Shown: positions 1 to 9,131, counted from the stretch's first letter. The stretch is 64,000 nt of DNA from Chryseomicrobium sp. FSL W7-1435 (GCF_038595005.1 NZ_CP151997.1:62001-126000); one strand, 5' to 3'. Notes: a model not told the origin generated them from the letters alone. Numbers and translations are program-made.

Positions 1-888
1 TTTGAGTGGTATTGGGTAGATATTAGTAACCCGACCCTTGATGAGCAAAATCTACTGGCTGATTTTTTTCAATTTCACCCACTAGCAATAGAGGATTGCC
101 TGCATGACCTGCAGCGTCCCAAACTTGATAACTACGACAGGCACACCTTTTTTGTATTGCATACATACAACGAGAAAACGATGGAAGCCGAAGAGTTAGA
201 TGTCTTCGTTGGAGGAAACTTTGTGGTGACCTTCCATTATGAAGAAATGCACGAACTAGATGAAGCACTTGACCGCTTAGTACATAGTACAAAATCGTGG
301 AAACGTGGTTCCATGCAGGCGCTTTATCAAATCATCGATAAAGTAGTCGATCACTACTTCCCCATCATCTACAAGATTGAAGACTTTTTAAACGAAGTGG
401 AAGATGACATGTCCCGCCACCACGACCAATTTTCGATGAATAGGGTTTTTGAGATTCGTAGCGACTTACTCCATCTCAGAAGAACTATCAATCCTATGCG
501 CGACTTGCTGTACCGTATGCTAGCCTCTTCTCGTTTGAACTTTTCACAAGAAGAACGCACCTATTTTGAAGATATTTACGATCACCTCATCAAACTTTCT
601 GAGATGATTGACTCAAACCGAGACTTAACCGCCGATATTCGCGATAGTCACATGTCCATGAATGCGAGCCGAATGAATCGGATCATGATGACGTTAACCA
701 TTGTTTCGACGGTGTTTATCCCCTTAACATTTATTGCAGGTGTCTACGGCATGAACTTTGTGAACATGCCTGAATTAGAATGGTCGTTTGGCTATTTCGG
801 CGTATTATTGTTCATGTTTTTAACAGCAGGCGGAATGTTGACCTGGTTTACTTATAAAGGCTGGTTTAAATTATTTAAAAATCCATAA
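1..888 (+). CDS. corA: CorA-family Mg2+/divalent cation transporter, 5' partial
   Basis: The frame is open from base 1, so the gene starts upstream of the window and 295 C-terminal residues are visible. CorA proteins are pentameric inner-membrane channels for Mg2+ (also Co2+/Ni2+) with a cytoplasmic N-terminal domain, a long stalk helix and two C-terminal membrane helices. Here the acidic helical region is followed by two hydrophobic segments near the C-terminus, and the diagnostic YGMN motif of the pore mouth follows the first. The tail ends with a lysine-rich stretch, as usual. RluF starts 11 bases downstream, so the two may share a transcript. Family assignment is firm; ion specificity is inferred. 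Confidence 0.93.
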   Translation, partial: FEWYWVDISNPTLDEQNLLADFFQFHPLAIEDCLHDLQRPKLDNYDRHTFFVLHTYNEKTMEAEELDVFVGGNFVVTFHYEEMHELDEALDRLVHSTKSWKRGSMQALYQIIDKVVDHYFPIIYKIEDFLNEVEDDMSRHHDQFSMNRVFEIRSDLLHLRRTINPMRDLLYRMLASSRLNFSQEERTYFEDIYDHLIKLSEMIDSNRDLTADIRDSHMSMNASRMNRIMMTLTIVSTVFIPLTFIAGVYGMNFVNMPELEWSFGYFGVLLFMFLTAGGMLTWFTYKGWFKLFKNP

Positions 889-899
889 GGAGGCACATG

Positions 900-1607
900 A
901 TGCGTATTAATAAATATTTAGCTGATGCTGGAATTGTTTCCCGCCGCGGCGCCGATCAGTGGATTTTAGATGGTCGCGTAGTGATCAATGGCAAGCAAGC
1001 AGAGCTTGGAAGTCGGGTCGAAGATGGAGACGAAGTGAAAGTTGATGGGACTGTGATTTCTCAAGAACAACAACTGGTCTACCTCGTATTAAACAAACCT
1101 GTTGGGATTACTAGCACGACAGAGCGACATATTGAAGGGAATATCGTTGATTTTATCAATCATGAAAAACGCATATTTCACATCGGACGCTTGGATAAAG
1201 ATTCTGACGGCCTGATTTTATTAACCAACGATGGCGACATCGTCAATGAGATCCTGCGCTCAGAAAATGAGCATGACAAAGAATACATCGTGACTGTCAA
1301 CGAACGAATCACAGATACTTTTATAGATAAGATGGCATCGGGTGTAAAGATTTTAGACACGGTGACAAAACCGGCTAGAGTGAAAAAACTCGGACCTCAT
1401 ACATTCTCGATCATTTTGACACAAGGCCTCAACCGACAAATCCGTCGCATGTGTTCAGCACTCGGGTTTACAATTAAACGATTGCAGCGCGTGCGTATTA
1501 TGAATATCGAGCTTGGTAACTTACCAATCGGTAAATGGCGGGATTTAACGGAAGATGAAAAGAAGGAACTGTTCAAACTGCTTGACTATCAACCGAAACG
1601 TTCGTAA
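900..1607 (+). CDS. rluF: 23S rRNA pseudouridine synthase, RluF-type
   Basis: Isomerises uridine to pseudouridine in 23S rRNA (position 2604 region in E. coli RluF). Residues 1-60 form an S4 RNA-binding domain (MRINKYLADAGI, SRRGAD); the catalytic domain has the aspartate motif GRLDKDSDGL and the C-terminal motif GLNRQIRRMCSALG, closest to RluF rather than RluB among the RsuA family. Length of 235 residues fits. Two ATGs are adjacent (897 and 900); the second is chosen because it gives six bases to AAGGAGG. Lies 11 bases after corA and 15 bases before the next gene, so probably co-transcribed. Confidence 0.92.
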   Translation: MRINKYLADAGIVSRRGADQWILDGRVVINGKQAELGSRVEDGDEVKVDGTVISQEQQLVYLVLNKPVGITSTTERHIEGNIVDFINHEKRIFHIGRLDKDSDGLILLTNDGDIVNEILRSENEHDKEYIVTVNERITDTFIDKMASGVKILDTVTKPARVKKLGPHTFSIILTQGLNRQIRRMCSALGFTIKRLQRVRIMNIELGNLPIGKWRDLTEDEKKELFKLLDYQPKRS

Positions 1608-1622
1608 AGGGAGAGATGCAGG

Positions 1623-2348
1623 ATGTTAACGATTCAATCGACACCTTATGCTACAGGAGCCACTATCAGCGGAGACATTTGGGATTTTGACGCATTCTTG
1701 ACTGCTGCTTTTGATTTAATCGGAGAGACCAATAAGTATTATGAATATCAAAGTACACATGAGCGACTGCATGCTGCGCTAGTCAAACTTGCGGCAGCGC
1801 GCAAAGGTAAAGCAGATGTCTTACTTGTTTCAAATGGCGCTAGTCGCGATCAATTAAAACAGCAAAGCACGATTACACCAGAGCGCAATGTTTACTTTGG
1901 CTATAAAATGCTGTGGCCAGAGCTTCTATTCACTGCATTAGGCTTAAATGATTTTGTATTATTGCGCACCAAAAATATCAAACATCCGCATCTTCATTTA
2001 TACACGATGGAGGTTCGCCTGTTTCAAGCGAAGGTCATTGAAGCATTAGAGGTTGCAATGCCAGACGAGGACTTCTCTGATGTGAAACAAGCTTTATTGT
2101 CACCAGAACGTTCTACAGAAGACTATGCAACGCAGTATGTGGACATGTTGGCCCTGTCTTATTTGAATGTGCCGAAAGAAGAACGTAAGGGGTTACTACC
2201 GAAAATAGCACGCAACATCATTGTAGGCGGGAATGATTACGAAGCTTTCAAACAAAAAGTGATAGCGGAAGCGAATAAAACAAAGAGCGCTGTGCATAAC
2301 ATCAAACTGTCGGCCGATTATCCGGATCACGAGGATATTGACTGGTAA
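1623..2348 (+). CDS. Conserved protein of unknown function (DUF6904-like)
   Basis: 241 residues, soluble, no signal peptide. I recall similar uncharacterised Bacillales proteins, grouped I think as DUF6904, with the same order of motifs: an N-terminal SGDIWDF segment, then ITPERN with an aromatic stretch and MLWPE, then a helical C-terminal half. No catalytic motif is recognisable. It starts 15 bases after rluF behind GGGAGAG and is followed by a bidirectional terminator, so it ends the corA-rluF transcription unit. The family name is from memory and is the weak point; that it is a real gene is secure from its ribosome site and codon use. Confidence 0.75.
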   Translation: MLTIQSTPYATGATISGDIWDFDAFLTAAFDLIGETNKYYEYQSTHERLHAALVKLAAARKGKADVLLVSNGASRDQLKQQSTITPERNVYFGYKMLWPELLFTALGLNDFVLLRTKNIKHPHLHLYTMEVRLFQAKVIEALEVAMPDEDFSDVKQALLSPERSTEDYATQYVDMLALSYLNVPKEERKGLLPKIARNIIVGGNDYEAFKQKVIAEANKTKSAVHNIKLSADYPDHEDIDW

Positions 2349-2377
2349 AGGAACTAGAAAATTGGAAAAGACAAAGA

Positions 2378-2408
2378 AAGACCTGAAGCAATCGCCGCTT
2401 CAGGTCTT
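2378..2408. terminator. Bidirectional terminator between convergent genes
   Basis: Perfect 12-bp stem (AAGACCTGAAGC pairing with GCTTCAGGTCTT) with a 7-base loop, lying between the end of the 1623-2348 gene and the end of the minus-strand Mur ligase. T-rich on the plus side (ATTTGTT), CTTTGTCTTTTCC on the minus side. Confidence 0.85.
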
Positions 2409-2413
2409 ATTTG

Positions 2414-3952
2414 TTATACACCAGCTACGCGTGTAGCAAGCGGTTTAAATAATTTTTCACGATCTAATCCAGGATTCATTTCTGCAAGTTGTTCAAGTGC
2501 ATACTTAGCCCCGTAGTCCATCCCTTGGCACCCTGCAAGGAGCACAACATCTTTATCGTTTGCCTGGGCAAGTCCTTGTTGTACTGCTTCTGGTAATTCT
2601 TCATACAGATGAACCGTGATCCCTGCTGCTTCCATCACTTCTAGGAACACGGCTTTCTCTTCTTCGGCTACTACATCTTTTGCAGTAACGTGAGACTTAC
2701 TAACAGTGGCAATCACCTCTGTCAATCCCAGTTTCGGTGCCCACCGAACAATCGCCTCTGCATTTTCACGGTTGACGGTTACGCCTCTATCTCCACGAAT
2801 TGCGTAGATCAGCTTCAGGTTTTGATAATCCATCTTTTCAACAGTTCCCAGTGTAATATCAATGTTGCCACTGTTCGCAAAGTGGTCATCAATTACTTTG
2901 AAACTTTCTTCAAAGATCATTTCAAAACGGCGCTCCACACCTGTAAAATCATGCATAGCTTTTTGAATGATTTCAACAGACGCTTCGCAAAGAAGACCAA
3001 TAGCAATCGCTACTAGTGAATTATAAACAGAATGATAACCCGGAGTACCAAGCGACACTTGGAACTCGCCCTGTGGAATCGTACCTTGTGGCGTCTCTAT
3101 AGTACGAGCAATAGAAACCGTGAAGTTTGCGCGACCTGTCGATAGATCAAGGTCTGTACAGCGAATGTCTGCCTCTTCACTCTCTACACCTATTGTAATC
3201 ACGTGGGCTTCTGTTTGATTTTGAAGTGCTGCAGAGTAGGCATCATCCAGATTTAAGATGGCCACCTTATCAGCGCCCGCACGCGTCACCAATTTCGATT
3301 TGTGCATCACATAGTTTTCGAACGATGAATGCAAATCAATGTGTTCACGACTAATATTATTGAACGTCACAATATCAAAATCCACACTGCCTACACGGTC
3401 TAATTCAAGTGCCGACGAAGATACTTCCATCACCGCATGTTTAATGGATTGCTCCACCATCTCTGAAAAATATCGTTGTAGGTCTAGCGATTCTGGCGTA
3501 GTTAGTTCAGATGGTTCTGCCTTTTGGCCAATCTTAACCACTACAGTTCCAATCAATCCTGTTTGAAGACCCTGCTCTTCTAAGATGGCATTCGCCATGA
3601 AGGATGTCGACGTCTTGCCGTTTGTAGCAGTAATTCCAATTGTTTTCATTTTTTGAGTGGGATGCCCATAAAATGCATCTGCCAGAGCTGCTAAACTGCT
3701 ACGAGCGTCTCGAACACGATATTGGGGTACATCAAGTTCTTTTATGAACTCTTCGACAACAAGAGCTACCGCCCCTGCATTCACTGCTGCTGGAGCAAAC
3801 GTATGTCCATCGGCTTTCACTCCACGAATACAAACGAAGACATGACCAGGCTGTACTTTGCGTGAGCTATAAGCAAGTCCAGTTATCGCCACTTCACGTT
3901 CGTGCATAGTTTGTTCTATAGCGATAGCTGGTACTAAATCTGTAAATTTCAT
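2414..3952 (-). CDS. MurE-like Mur ligase paralogue
   Basis: Mur ligases join an amino acid to a UDP-MurNAc peptide with ATP. The 512-residue protein has the MurE layout: N-terminal UDP-binding domain (SSRKVQPGHVFVC), central ATPase with P-loop GITATNGKTST, the TTPESLDLQ and EVSSSALE motifs, and a C-terminal ligase domain with GVERRFE and HFANSGN. The substrate-specificity loop, DNPR in diaminopimelate-adding MurE, is not present: the equivalent stretch reads VSKSHVTAKD, and the usual YDYAHTPD is DDHFANSG. It also lies outside any dcw cluster. I read it as a specialised paralogue whose substrate may not be the standard stem peptide. Start moved seven codons in from the first ATG because GAGGTG sits six bases before 3952. 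Confidence 0.82.
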   Translation of the reverse strand: MKFTDLVPAIAIEQTMHEREVAITGLAYSSRKVQPGHVFVCIRGVKADGHTFAPAAVNAGAVALVVEEFIKELDVPQYRVRDARSSLAALADAFYGHPTQKMKTIGITATNGKTSTSFMANAILEEQGLQTGLIGTVVVKIGQKAEPSELTTPESLDLQRYFSEMVEQSIKHAVMEVSSSALELDRVGSVDFDIVTFNNISREHIDLHSSFENYVMHKSKLVTRAGADKVAILNLDDAYSAALQNQTEAHVITIGVESEEADIRCTDLDLSTGRANFTVSIARTIETPQGTIPQGEFQVSLGTPGYHSVYNSLVAIAIGLLCEASVEIIQKAMHDFTGVERRFEMIFEESFKVIDDHFANSGNIDITLGTVEKMDYQNLKLIYAIRGDRGVTVNRENAEAIVRWAPKLGLTEVIATVSKSHVTAKDVVAEEEKAVFLEVMEAAGITVHLYEELPEAVQQGLAQANDKDVVLLAGCQGMDYGAKYALEQLAEMNPGLDREKLFKPLATRVAGV

Positions 3953-3969
3953 CGTGTTCACCTCGTCTT

Positions 3970-4266
3970 TCATTGGTCCGTTTCTTTATAATGTTCCTGA
4001 CAAAATAATTGTAGCAGTTGGAGCTCTTCTTCTTCGAACTCAAAATCGAGTACTTTAGCAGTGGCACGATCGATAAAATGAGCTTGCACGATGCGTTGCC
4101 CTTTGGCATCATCTGCAAAAATTATTCTTACGTCGATTGATTCTGTCTCTTCGAACAGTTCATCTTCCTCATCATACGCGAGTCCGATTAAAAATTCATA
4201 GCGGTCACCTTCTACAATTCCAGTAGGATCTTGCAGTTGTTCCACTTCAAATGATTCAATTTGCAT
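3970..4266 (-). CDS. Small acidic protein of unknown function (DUF6509-like)
   Basis: 98 residues, strongly acidic, no membrane segment. The pattern (LQDPTGIVEGDRYEF, an acidic linker, VRIIFADD, and a C-terminal LDFEFEEEEL helix) resembles small Bacillales proteins that older annotations wrongly called pullulanase and that I believe are grouped as DUF6509. The start at 4266 has AAGGAGG six bases upstream; the in-frame ATG at 4272 lies directly on that ribosome site and is unlikely. The Mur ligase begins 17 bases downstream with its own ribosome site, so the two are probably one transcript. Function unknown. Confidence 0.78.
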   Translation of the reverse strand: MQIESFEVEQLQDPTGIVEGDRYEFLIGLAYDEEDELFEETESIDVRIIFADDAKGQRIVQAHFIDRATAKVLDFEFEEEELQLLQLFCQEHYKETDQ

Positions 4267-4296
4267 GGTCATCCTCCTTGTCCATGCTTCCATTAT

Positions 4297-4327
4297 ACAA
4301 AAAAGAACTCCTCCCATGAAGGAGGAG
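4297..4327 (-). terminator. Terminator after the DUF779 gene
   Basis: Minus-strand stem CTCCTCC/GGAGGAG (plus positions 4308-4314 and 4321-4327) with a six-base loop, followed by TTCTTTTTT. It separates the aldehyde dehydrogenase/DUF779 pair from the small acidic protein gene. Confidence 0.8.
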
Positions 4328-4336
4328 CCATTACTT

Positions 4337-4696
4337 TTACGTATTTTGAAGTTCTTTGTTCTCTTCACTAGTGAATGCTCGAGAGCGAGTGAGGAACCTT
4401 TTCCCCTCCACTCCCTCTAACGAAAACATTCCTCCGCGCCCATCTACCACATCAATAATCAACTGCGTATGTTTCCAGTAATCATATTGATTCTTATGAA
4501 TGTAGAATTTTGCGTCACCGATTGTGCCTAGAAAAATATCTTGATCACCAATTAGTAGGTCCCCTTCCGGATAACACATAGGGGAAGACCCGTCACAACA
4601 CCCGCCTGATTGGTGAAACATCACAGGCCCGTGCTTTTCTGTCAATAAGGCAATCAACTCAAGAGCGGCCTCCGTAGCTATAACACGTTCTGTCAT
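4337..4696 (-). CDS. DUF779 protein, aldehyde dehydrogenase partner
   Basis: 119 residues. DUF779 proteins are small cysteine-containing proteins that very often sit beside NAD-dependent acetaldehyde dehydrogenases; their role is not established. Seen here: GPVMFHQSGGCCDGSSPMC with the conserved Cys pair and a third Cys, and a C-terminal FSLEGVEGKRFLTRS segment. It begins 22 bases after the aldehyde dehydrogenase stop codon on the same strand. ATG at 4696 is preferred (AGGAGG eight bases upstream) over an in-frame GTG at 4705 that abuts the ribosome site. Confidence 0.9.
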   Translation of the reverse strand: MTERVIATEAALELIALLTEKHGPVMFHQSGGCCDGSSPMCYPEGDLLIGDQDIFLGTIGDAKFYIHKNQYDYWKHTQLIIDVVDGRGGMFSLEGVEGKRFLTRSRAFTSEENKELQNT

Positions 4697-4718
4697 TGTT
4701 TTCACCTCCTCTAGCAGA

Positions 4719-6239
4719 TCAGAAGAATCCTAGTTTGTTTTCATCATATGAAACTAGTAAGTTCTTAGTTTGTTGATAATGACTTAACATCATCAGATGG
4801 TTTTCGCGTCCAATACCTGACATTTTGTATCCGCCAAATGCCGCGTGCGCAGGATAAGCATGGTAGCAGTTTGTCCAAACGCGTCCAGCTTTAATACCAC
4901 GACCGAAACGGTAAGCTGTGTTCATATCGCGCGTCCACACACCTGAACCTAGACCATATAACGTGTCGTTAGCGATTTCAAGTGCTTCTTCTTTTGTTTT
5001 GAACGTAGTTACTGAAACAACAGGACCAAAGATTTCTTCTTGGAAGATACGCATTTTGTTATGGCCTTTGAAGACAGTAGGCTTAATATAATACCCTTCT
5101 GCAAAGTCGCCACCTAGATCATTACGTTCTCCTCCAGTAAGACATTCAGCACCTTCTTGTTTACCAATATCTAAGTAAGACAAGATTTTTTCCATTTGTT
5201 CCGTTGATGCTTGTGCACCCATCATCGTGTTTGGATCAAGCGGATTGCCTGTTGCAATTGCTTCAACACGTTGCAATACTTTTTCCATGAACTTATCGTA
5301 GATCGACTCTTGAATCAACGCACGAGAAGGACATGTACAAACTTCTCCTTGATTGAGTGCGAACAAGACAAATCCTTCAACAGCTTTGTCTAGGAAAGCA
5401 TCATCTTTGTCCATAATATCTTCGAAGAAAATGTTAGGTGATTTCCCACCCAATTCTAAAGTTACAGGAATTAAGTTTTGTGAAGCGTATTGCATGATCA
5501 AACGACCAGTAGTCGTTTCACCTGTAAAGGCGATCTTAGCAATGCGCGGGCTTGAAGCAAGAGGCTTACCAGCTTCTAGTCCAAATCCATTGACGATATT
5601 AATGACACCTGGTGGTAGTAAATCTTCAATTAGCTCCATTAACACAAGAATGGATGCAGGTGTTTGTTCTGCTGGCTTTAACACTACACAGTTTCCTGCA
5701 GCAAGTGCTGGTGCCAATTTCCAAACAGCCATTAAAATCGGGAAGTTCCAAGGTATAATTTGACCTACAACTCCTAGTGGCTCGTGGAAATGATAAGCAA
5801 CTGTGTTGTTATCAATCTGGCTCAAGTTCCCTTCTTGCGCTCGAATAGCTCCTGCGAAATAGCGGAAGTGATCGATTGCCAGCGGTAAATCTGCATTTAG
5901 TGTTTCACGAACTGCCTTCCCGTTGTCCCATGTTTCGGCGACAGCAAGCAATTCTAAATTTTCTTCTATACGATCCGCAATTTTATTTAAAATAACAGCA
6001 CGTTCTGCAACAGAAGTAGTTCCCCAGCTATCTTTCGCGGCATGAGCGGCATCTAAGGCAAGTTCAATGTCTTCAGAAGTAGAGCGTGCAATTTTTGTGA
6101 ATACTTTACCTGTCACAGGTGTGATGTTTTCAAAGTATTGACCTTTTACTGGCGCTTTCCATTCCCCATTAATAAAGTTATCATACTGTTCTTTGAAATT
6201 GACGACTGCACCGTCTGTGTTTGGAAACTTATAAACCAT
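4719..6239 (-). CDS. NAD-dependent acetaldehyde dehydrogenase (ExaC/AldB type)
   Basis: Oxidises acetaldehyde or similar short aldehydes to the acid with NAD. 506 residues with the family signatures: [20 protein letters not shown], the catalytic glutamate in LELGGKSPN, the catalytic cysteine in [13 protein letters not shown], and [10 protein letters not shown]. The extra cysteine two residues after the first is typical of the ExaC/AcoD group, which is also the group linked to DUF779, encoded next. The ATG at 6239 is used because it gives seven bases to GGGAGA; the ATG two codons earlier is too close. A perfect cre match upstream suggests carbon-catabolite control. Confidence 0.93.
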   Translation of the reverse strand: MVYKFPNTDGAVVNFKEQYDNFINGEWKAPVKGQYFENITPVTGKVFTKIARSTSEDIELALDAAHAAKDSWGTTSVAERAVILNKIADRIEENLELLAVAETWDNGKAVRETLNADLPLAIDHFRYFAGAIRAQEGNLSQIDNNTVAYHFHEPLGVVGQIIPWNFPILMAVWKLAPALAAGNCVVLKPAEQTPASILVLMELIEDLLPPGVINIVNGFGLEAGKPLASSPRIAKIAFTGETTTGRLIMQYASQNLIPVTLELGGKSPNIFFEDIMDKDDAFLDKAVEGFVLFALNQGEVCTCPSRALIQESIYDKFMEKVLQRVEAIATGNPLDPNTMMGAQASTEQMEKILSYLDIGKQEGAECLTGGERNDLGGDFAEGYYIKPTVFKGHNKMRIFQEEIFGPVVSVTTFKTKEEALEIANDTLYGLGSGVWTRDMNTAYRFGRGIKAGRVWTNCYHAYPAHAAFGGYKMSGIGRENHLMMLSHYQQTKNLLVSYDENKLGFF

Positions 6240-6273
6240 TCTCATCTCTCCCTTTGGTTAGTAAATTTTGCGC

Positions 6274-6291
6274 AATGAATACGCTTTCATT
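6274..6291 (-). promoter_or_regulatory. CcpA cre site upstream of aldehyde dehydrogenase
   Basis: On the minus strand the core TGAAAGCGTATTCA fits the cre consensus TGNAANCGNWNNCA at every fixed position, and the flanks extend the dyad to AATGAA...TTCATT. It lies about 35 bases upstream of the start codon, where CcpA binding would block transcription. Confidence 0.7.
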
Positions 6292-6371
6292 TCTCCCACT
6301 TCCTATTTTGTCAGATTATATAGAATTTTTCAATAAAGATTGTTTCAAAGTCAAAATAAAATTTTATTGCA

Positions 6372-6407
6372 CACAAAAAACCTGACCTTTCAGTTCGAAA
6401 GGTCAGG
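6372..6407 (-). terminator. Terminator of the TRM11-like gene
   Basis: An 11-bp stem (CCTGACCTTTC with GAAAGGTCAGG, plus 6381-6391 and 6397-6407) followed on the minus strand by TTTTTTGTGTG. The stop codon of the gene lies inside the stem. Confidence 0.88.
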
Positions 6408-7355
6408 CTTTTGGCAAATTAGGATTTCACGTGTAAAACGTTGTTTGGTAGTAGTTGCACGGTCAACTATTTGTAACCCTGCGTGTTGAATCGCCTCGTC
6501 CATCGAATCAATTGTGACAATCACTACTCTATCGGCAATTCGAGCAGCATGTGTGATCAACGCATGTTGCTGCACTTCAGTGGAGTGTGTATAAAGGTTA
6601 TACGGTAAATCTAGAAATGCTACGTCGTATTGCCCTTGCTCGTCCTCAATCACTTTTATTTCGATATCAATAGGAATTGGATAATTATAATACTGAAGAT
6701 TGTCACGAGCACCACTACAAGCAAGCGGGTTTTTGTCGCGGCCTTTAACAAGCATGCCCATTGATGCCGCTTCTACCAGAACTGTGCCGATGCCACAACA
6801 CGGGTCAATCATAGTCAGAGCTTCCTCATGAGGATTCGCAATGTTGACGAGTGTACGCGCAGTGCGTGCATTTAAAGCAGTTGAATAGCCTTGTGGTTTT
6901 TTCACATGTTTCATCCAGATAGGCTTACTTTTTTCATAGTTCCCCAGATACCAAACACCATTTAAGTTGGTAATTGCGTAAATGCGGCTCGGTGTTTTGA
7001 GATCCAAAATTCCTGGCATTTGGTTTCCGATAGTTCTTGCAAGTTGCAGGCGCTGTTCAACTTTCCATTCGCCAGTCATATTGGATAATTCGTGTTTCAA
7101 GAAGATGACTTTATACGATTCTGATGCACAACCGTATTCACGCGCTTTTTCTATAAGATCTGCTACGTTGGTTGCTTGCGTAAGAATGTGAAGTTTTTCG
7201 CGAATGAAGACACTTCGGGACGGATCTATGGAAATGTCCGAAAGAATCACTTTTCCCTTCACGGTAGCACCAAAAAACGCCCGTATTTCAAGCTCTGCAA
7301 GTTCTCCTTCATCTTCGGTGTAGCCGTAAGTATATAAGTAATGTGAAGCTGTCAT
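6390..7355 (-). CDS. TRM11-family SAM-dependent RNA methyltransferase
   Basis: 321 residues. The C-terminal half is a Rossmann methyltransferase with motif I DPCCGIGTVLVEA and the N-methylating motif DLPYNLY (D/N-PP-Y class), as in the UPF0020/TRM11 family that methylates exocyclic nitrogens of guanosine in tRNA or rRNA. The N-terminal half is shorter than in yeast Trm11 and lacks a clear THUMP signature, though LVNIANPHEEAL precedes motif I as in bacterial members. Target RNA unknown. Gene spacing of 17 bases to the upstream TraB-family gene suggests one transcript ending at the terminator at 6372-6407. Confidence 0.82.
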   Translation of the reverse strand: MTASHYLYTYGYTEDEGELAELEIRAFFGATVKGKVILSDISIDPSRSVFIREKLHILTQATNVADLIEKAREYGCASESYKVIFLKHELSNMTGEWKVEQRLQLARTIGNQMPGILDLKTPSRIYAITNLNGVWYLGNYEKSKPIWMKHVKKPQGYSTALNARTARTLVNIANPHEEALTMIDPCCGIGTVLVEAASMGMLVKGRDKNPLACSGARDNLQYYNYPIPIDIEIKVIEDEQGQYDVAFLDLPYNLYTHSTEVQQHALITHAARIADRVVIVTIDSMDEAIQHAGLQIVDRATTTKQRFTREILICQKPDLSN

Positions 7356-7372
7356 AAGTTGGTGCCTACTTT

Positions 7373-8542
7373 CTAAAACCCGATATTTTTCAAGAACAGA
7401 CGAATGACGTCAGCTCCACCGATTAACGTACCAATCGACCCAAAGATGTTTGTTAAGACCACTACGAGGAGCACGCGCGTCACTTTATTGCGCCAAAAAC
7501 CCTTCACTGTGAAAACATCTTCTGATAAACGCTCAAAGTCCGCAACAGTTGGTTTACGCATGAAGGCTTGGACAAGTCCTGATACCCAGCCTGACGCCAG
7601 TATAGGATGCAGCGCAGTAATGGGGGCAGCGAAAAAGGCTGAAACCACGGCTAATGGATGACCGAAAGCGACAGCAGCTCCGATAGCAGCCATTGTTCCT
7701 GTCCACAGAATCCAGCTTAGCGCTTGATTTGTACCCGCTTCTGGATTGATAAAGAAAGTAGCAACGATCAGCGCTACAATTATGATTGGCAATGCCCAAC
7801 CTAAGATTGTCGGCACGATTGACTTCGGTGGCCGTTCTGAAAGTTTTTCAAGATCATGGTCTCGGTGAATCTCTCTTGTGATTCCTGGTACGTGAGCAGC
7901 ACCTAGAACTGCTACGATTTTTTGACCTGGAGCAGTTCTAATTTTTTGAGCTAGGTATTGATCTCTTTCATCGATTAGAGGTTCTTTTAATTTTGGAAAA
8001 GACTCCGTAAATTCAGCAAGCACCGCTTGAAGCGTATCTTGTTGCTTCATTTTTTCCATCTCTTCTTCTGTAATCGTGTCTTTTTCAAAAATCCCAAAAA
8101 TGACACCCGCTAATAGTTGTGATTTTCCCCAAAACCCTAAGTTGGCCCAAATGCGTGCAAACGTAATTTGAATGTCCCGGTCAGCAAGCACTAATTCAGC
8201 GCCAACTTCTTTAGCACTTTCAATTCCTTGTAATTGCTCTTGTCCAGGAGTCACATCAAATTGCTTAGCCATACGATTTTGAAAAGAAGATATTGCTAGA
8301 TTCATCAATAGCATGGTTGCCTTCTTTTCTTTTATAACCTTGAAGATGTCCATGTTCTTCCACTTGTCACCTTGTTGGATAGATTGGAAGCGTTGTTGAT
8401 CCAGTTCTATACAAACAGAGTCAGGACGTTCTCGTTCGATAACTTCTTTCACTTCGATAGCACTAGCTTTTGAAACGTGTGCAGCACCTATTAGAATAAT
8501 TTCTTTCCCATCTATTTCTAGGCGGGTAATCGTCTCTTCCAT
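7373..8542 (-). CDS. TraB/PrgY-family membrane protein
   Basis: 389 residues. N-terminal TraB/Tiki-like domain with GAAHVS near the start and a second GAAHVPG about 200 residues on, plus conserved CIELDQQRF; these histidine/glutamate motifs are shared with the enterococcal pheromone-shutdown protein PrgY/TraB and with the metalloprotease-like Tiki fold. The C-terminal 150 residues hold four or so membrane segments. Biochemical role in bacteria is unproven. The ATG at 8542 is used (AAGGTGG nine bases upstream); an ATG seven codons earlier has no ribosome site. Between a MarR regulator and a tRNA-methyltransferase-like gene, with no obvious functional link. Confidence 0.82.
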   Translation of the reverse strand: MEETITRLEIDGKEIILIGAAHVSKASAIEVKEVIERERPDSVCIELDQQRFQSIQQGDKWKNMDIFKVIKEKKATMLLMNLAISSFQNRMAKQFDVTPGQEQLQGIESAKEVGAELVLADRDIQITFARIWANLGFWGKSQLLAGVIFGIFEKDTITEEEMEKMKQQDTLQAVLAEFTESFPKLKEPLIDERDQYLAQKIRTAPGQKIVAVLGAAHVPGITREIHRDHDLEKLSERPPKSIVPTILGWALPIIIVALIVATFFINPEAGTNQALSWILWTGTMAAIGAAVAFGHPLAVVSAFFAAPITALHPILASGWVSGLVQAFMRKPTVADFERLSEDVFTVKGFWRNKVTRVLLVVVLTNIFGSIGTLIGGADVIRLFLKNIGF

Positions 8543-8592
8543 TAAACTTGCCCACCTTTTCATATTTTCATATAATATTCAGAAATTTGCTA

Positions 8593-9057
8593 TTATTTTG
8601 AAAGCGCTTTCTTTAATAATCCATTCAACACTTGTTGCTCTTCACTGGTCCAATGACCTAAGAAATGTTTATCGGCGTCTACAGCTGTCTCGTTTAAGCG
8701 ACTTACTTCTTGTTCACCTTTTGAAGTTAGAGAGAGTAGTTTCAAGTTTCCTGATTTCTCCGTTTTCACAAGATCAGCTTTTTCAAGACGTGTTATCAAC
8801 TGGCTTACATTACCTTTTGTTACAGATAATAGGTCGCTCAATTGTTGCTGGTGAAGCGGCTGATATTCCTTGATTTTTCTCAATGCGTTGTATTGGGTAA
8901 ACGTCATCGCTTCATTGGCAAATGAAGCTTCCATGCTACGATTCCATTCAAGTGCTAATCTTTGTAATTGCTCCGTAATTTCTAGAGATGTTGCAGGTTG
9001 CATTGTGGAGAGTAGTTGATTTTTAATTTTTTTTCGTTTCTTTTTCATTTTGACCAT
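8593..9057 (-). CDS. MarR-family transcriptional regulator
   Basis: 154 residues. Winged-helix core around residues 50-120: FTQYNALRKI, LLSVTKGNVSQLITRLEKADLV and the wing leading to LLSLTSKGEQEV, all typical of MarR proteins. An unusually lysine/arginine-rich N-terminus (KMKKKRKKIKNQ) precedes it. Start at 9057 has AAGGAGG eight bases upstream; reading further upstream adds a cysteine-rich stretch with no ribosome site. MarR proteins commonly sense phenolics, oxidants or drugs; the ligand here is unknown. The nearest downstream gene is the TraB-family gene about 50 bases away. Confidence 0.9.
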   Translation of the reverse strand: MVKMKKKRKKIKNQLLSTMQPATSLEITEQLQRLALEWNRSMEASFANEAMTFTQYNALRKIKEYQPLHQQQLSDLLSVTKGNVSQLITRLEKADLVKTEKSGNLKLLSLTSKGEQEVSRLNETAVDADKHFLGHWTSEEQQVLNGLLKKALSK

Positions 9058-9131
9058 CGGTAGTTCCTCCTTGATGTTTATATTTAAACATTTTACATGA
9101 CAATGCAGTTTGTTTCCACTGTTAACTTTAC

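Noticed and set aside
4719-6239. Aldehyde dehydrogenase as the carotenoid aldehyde dehydrogenase of the C30 pathway
   Set aside because: It pairs with DUF779, has ExaC-type features and its own cre control, and is 17 kb from the crt operon, so acetaldehyde-type substrates are more likely.
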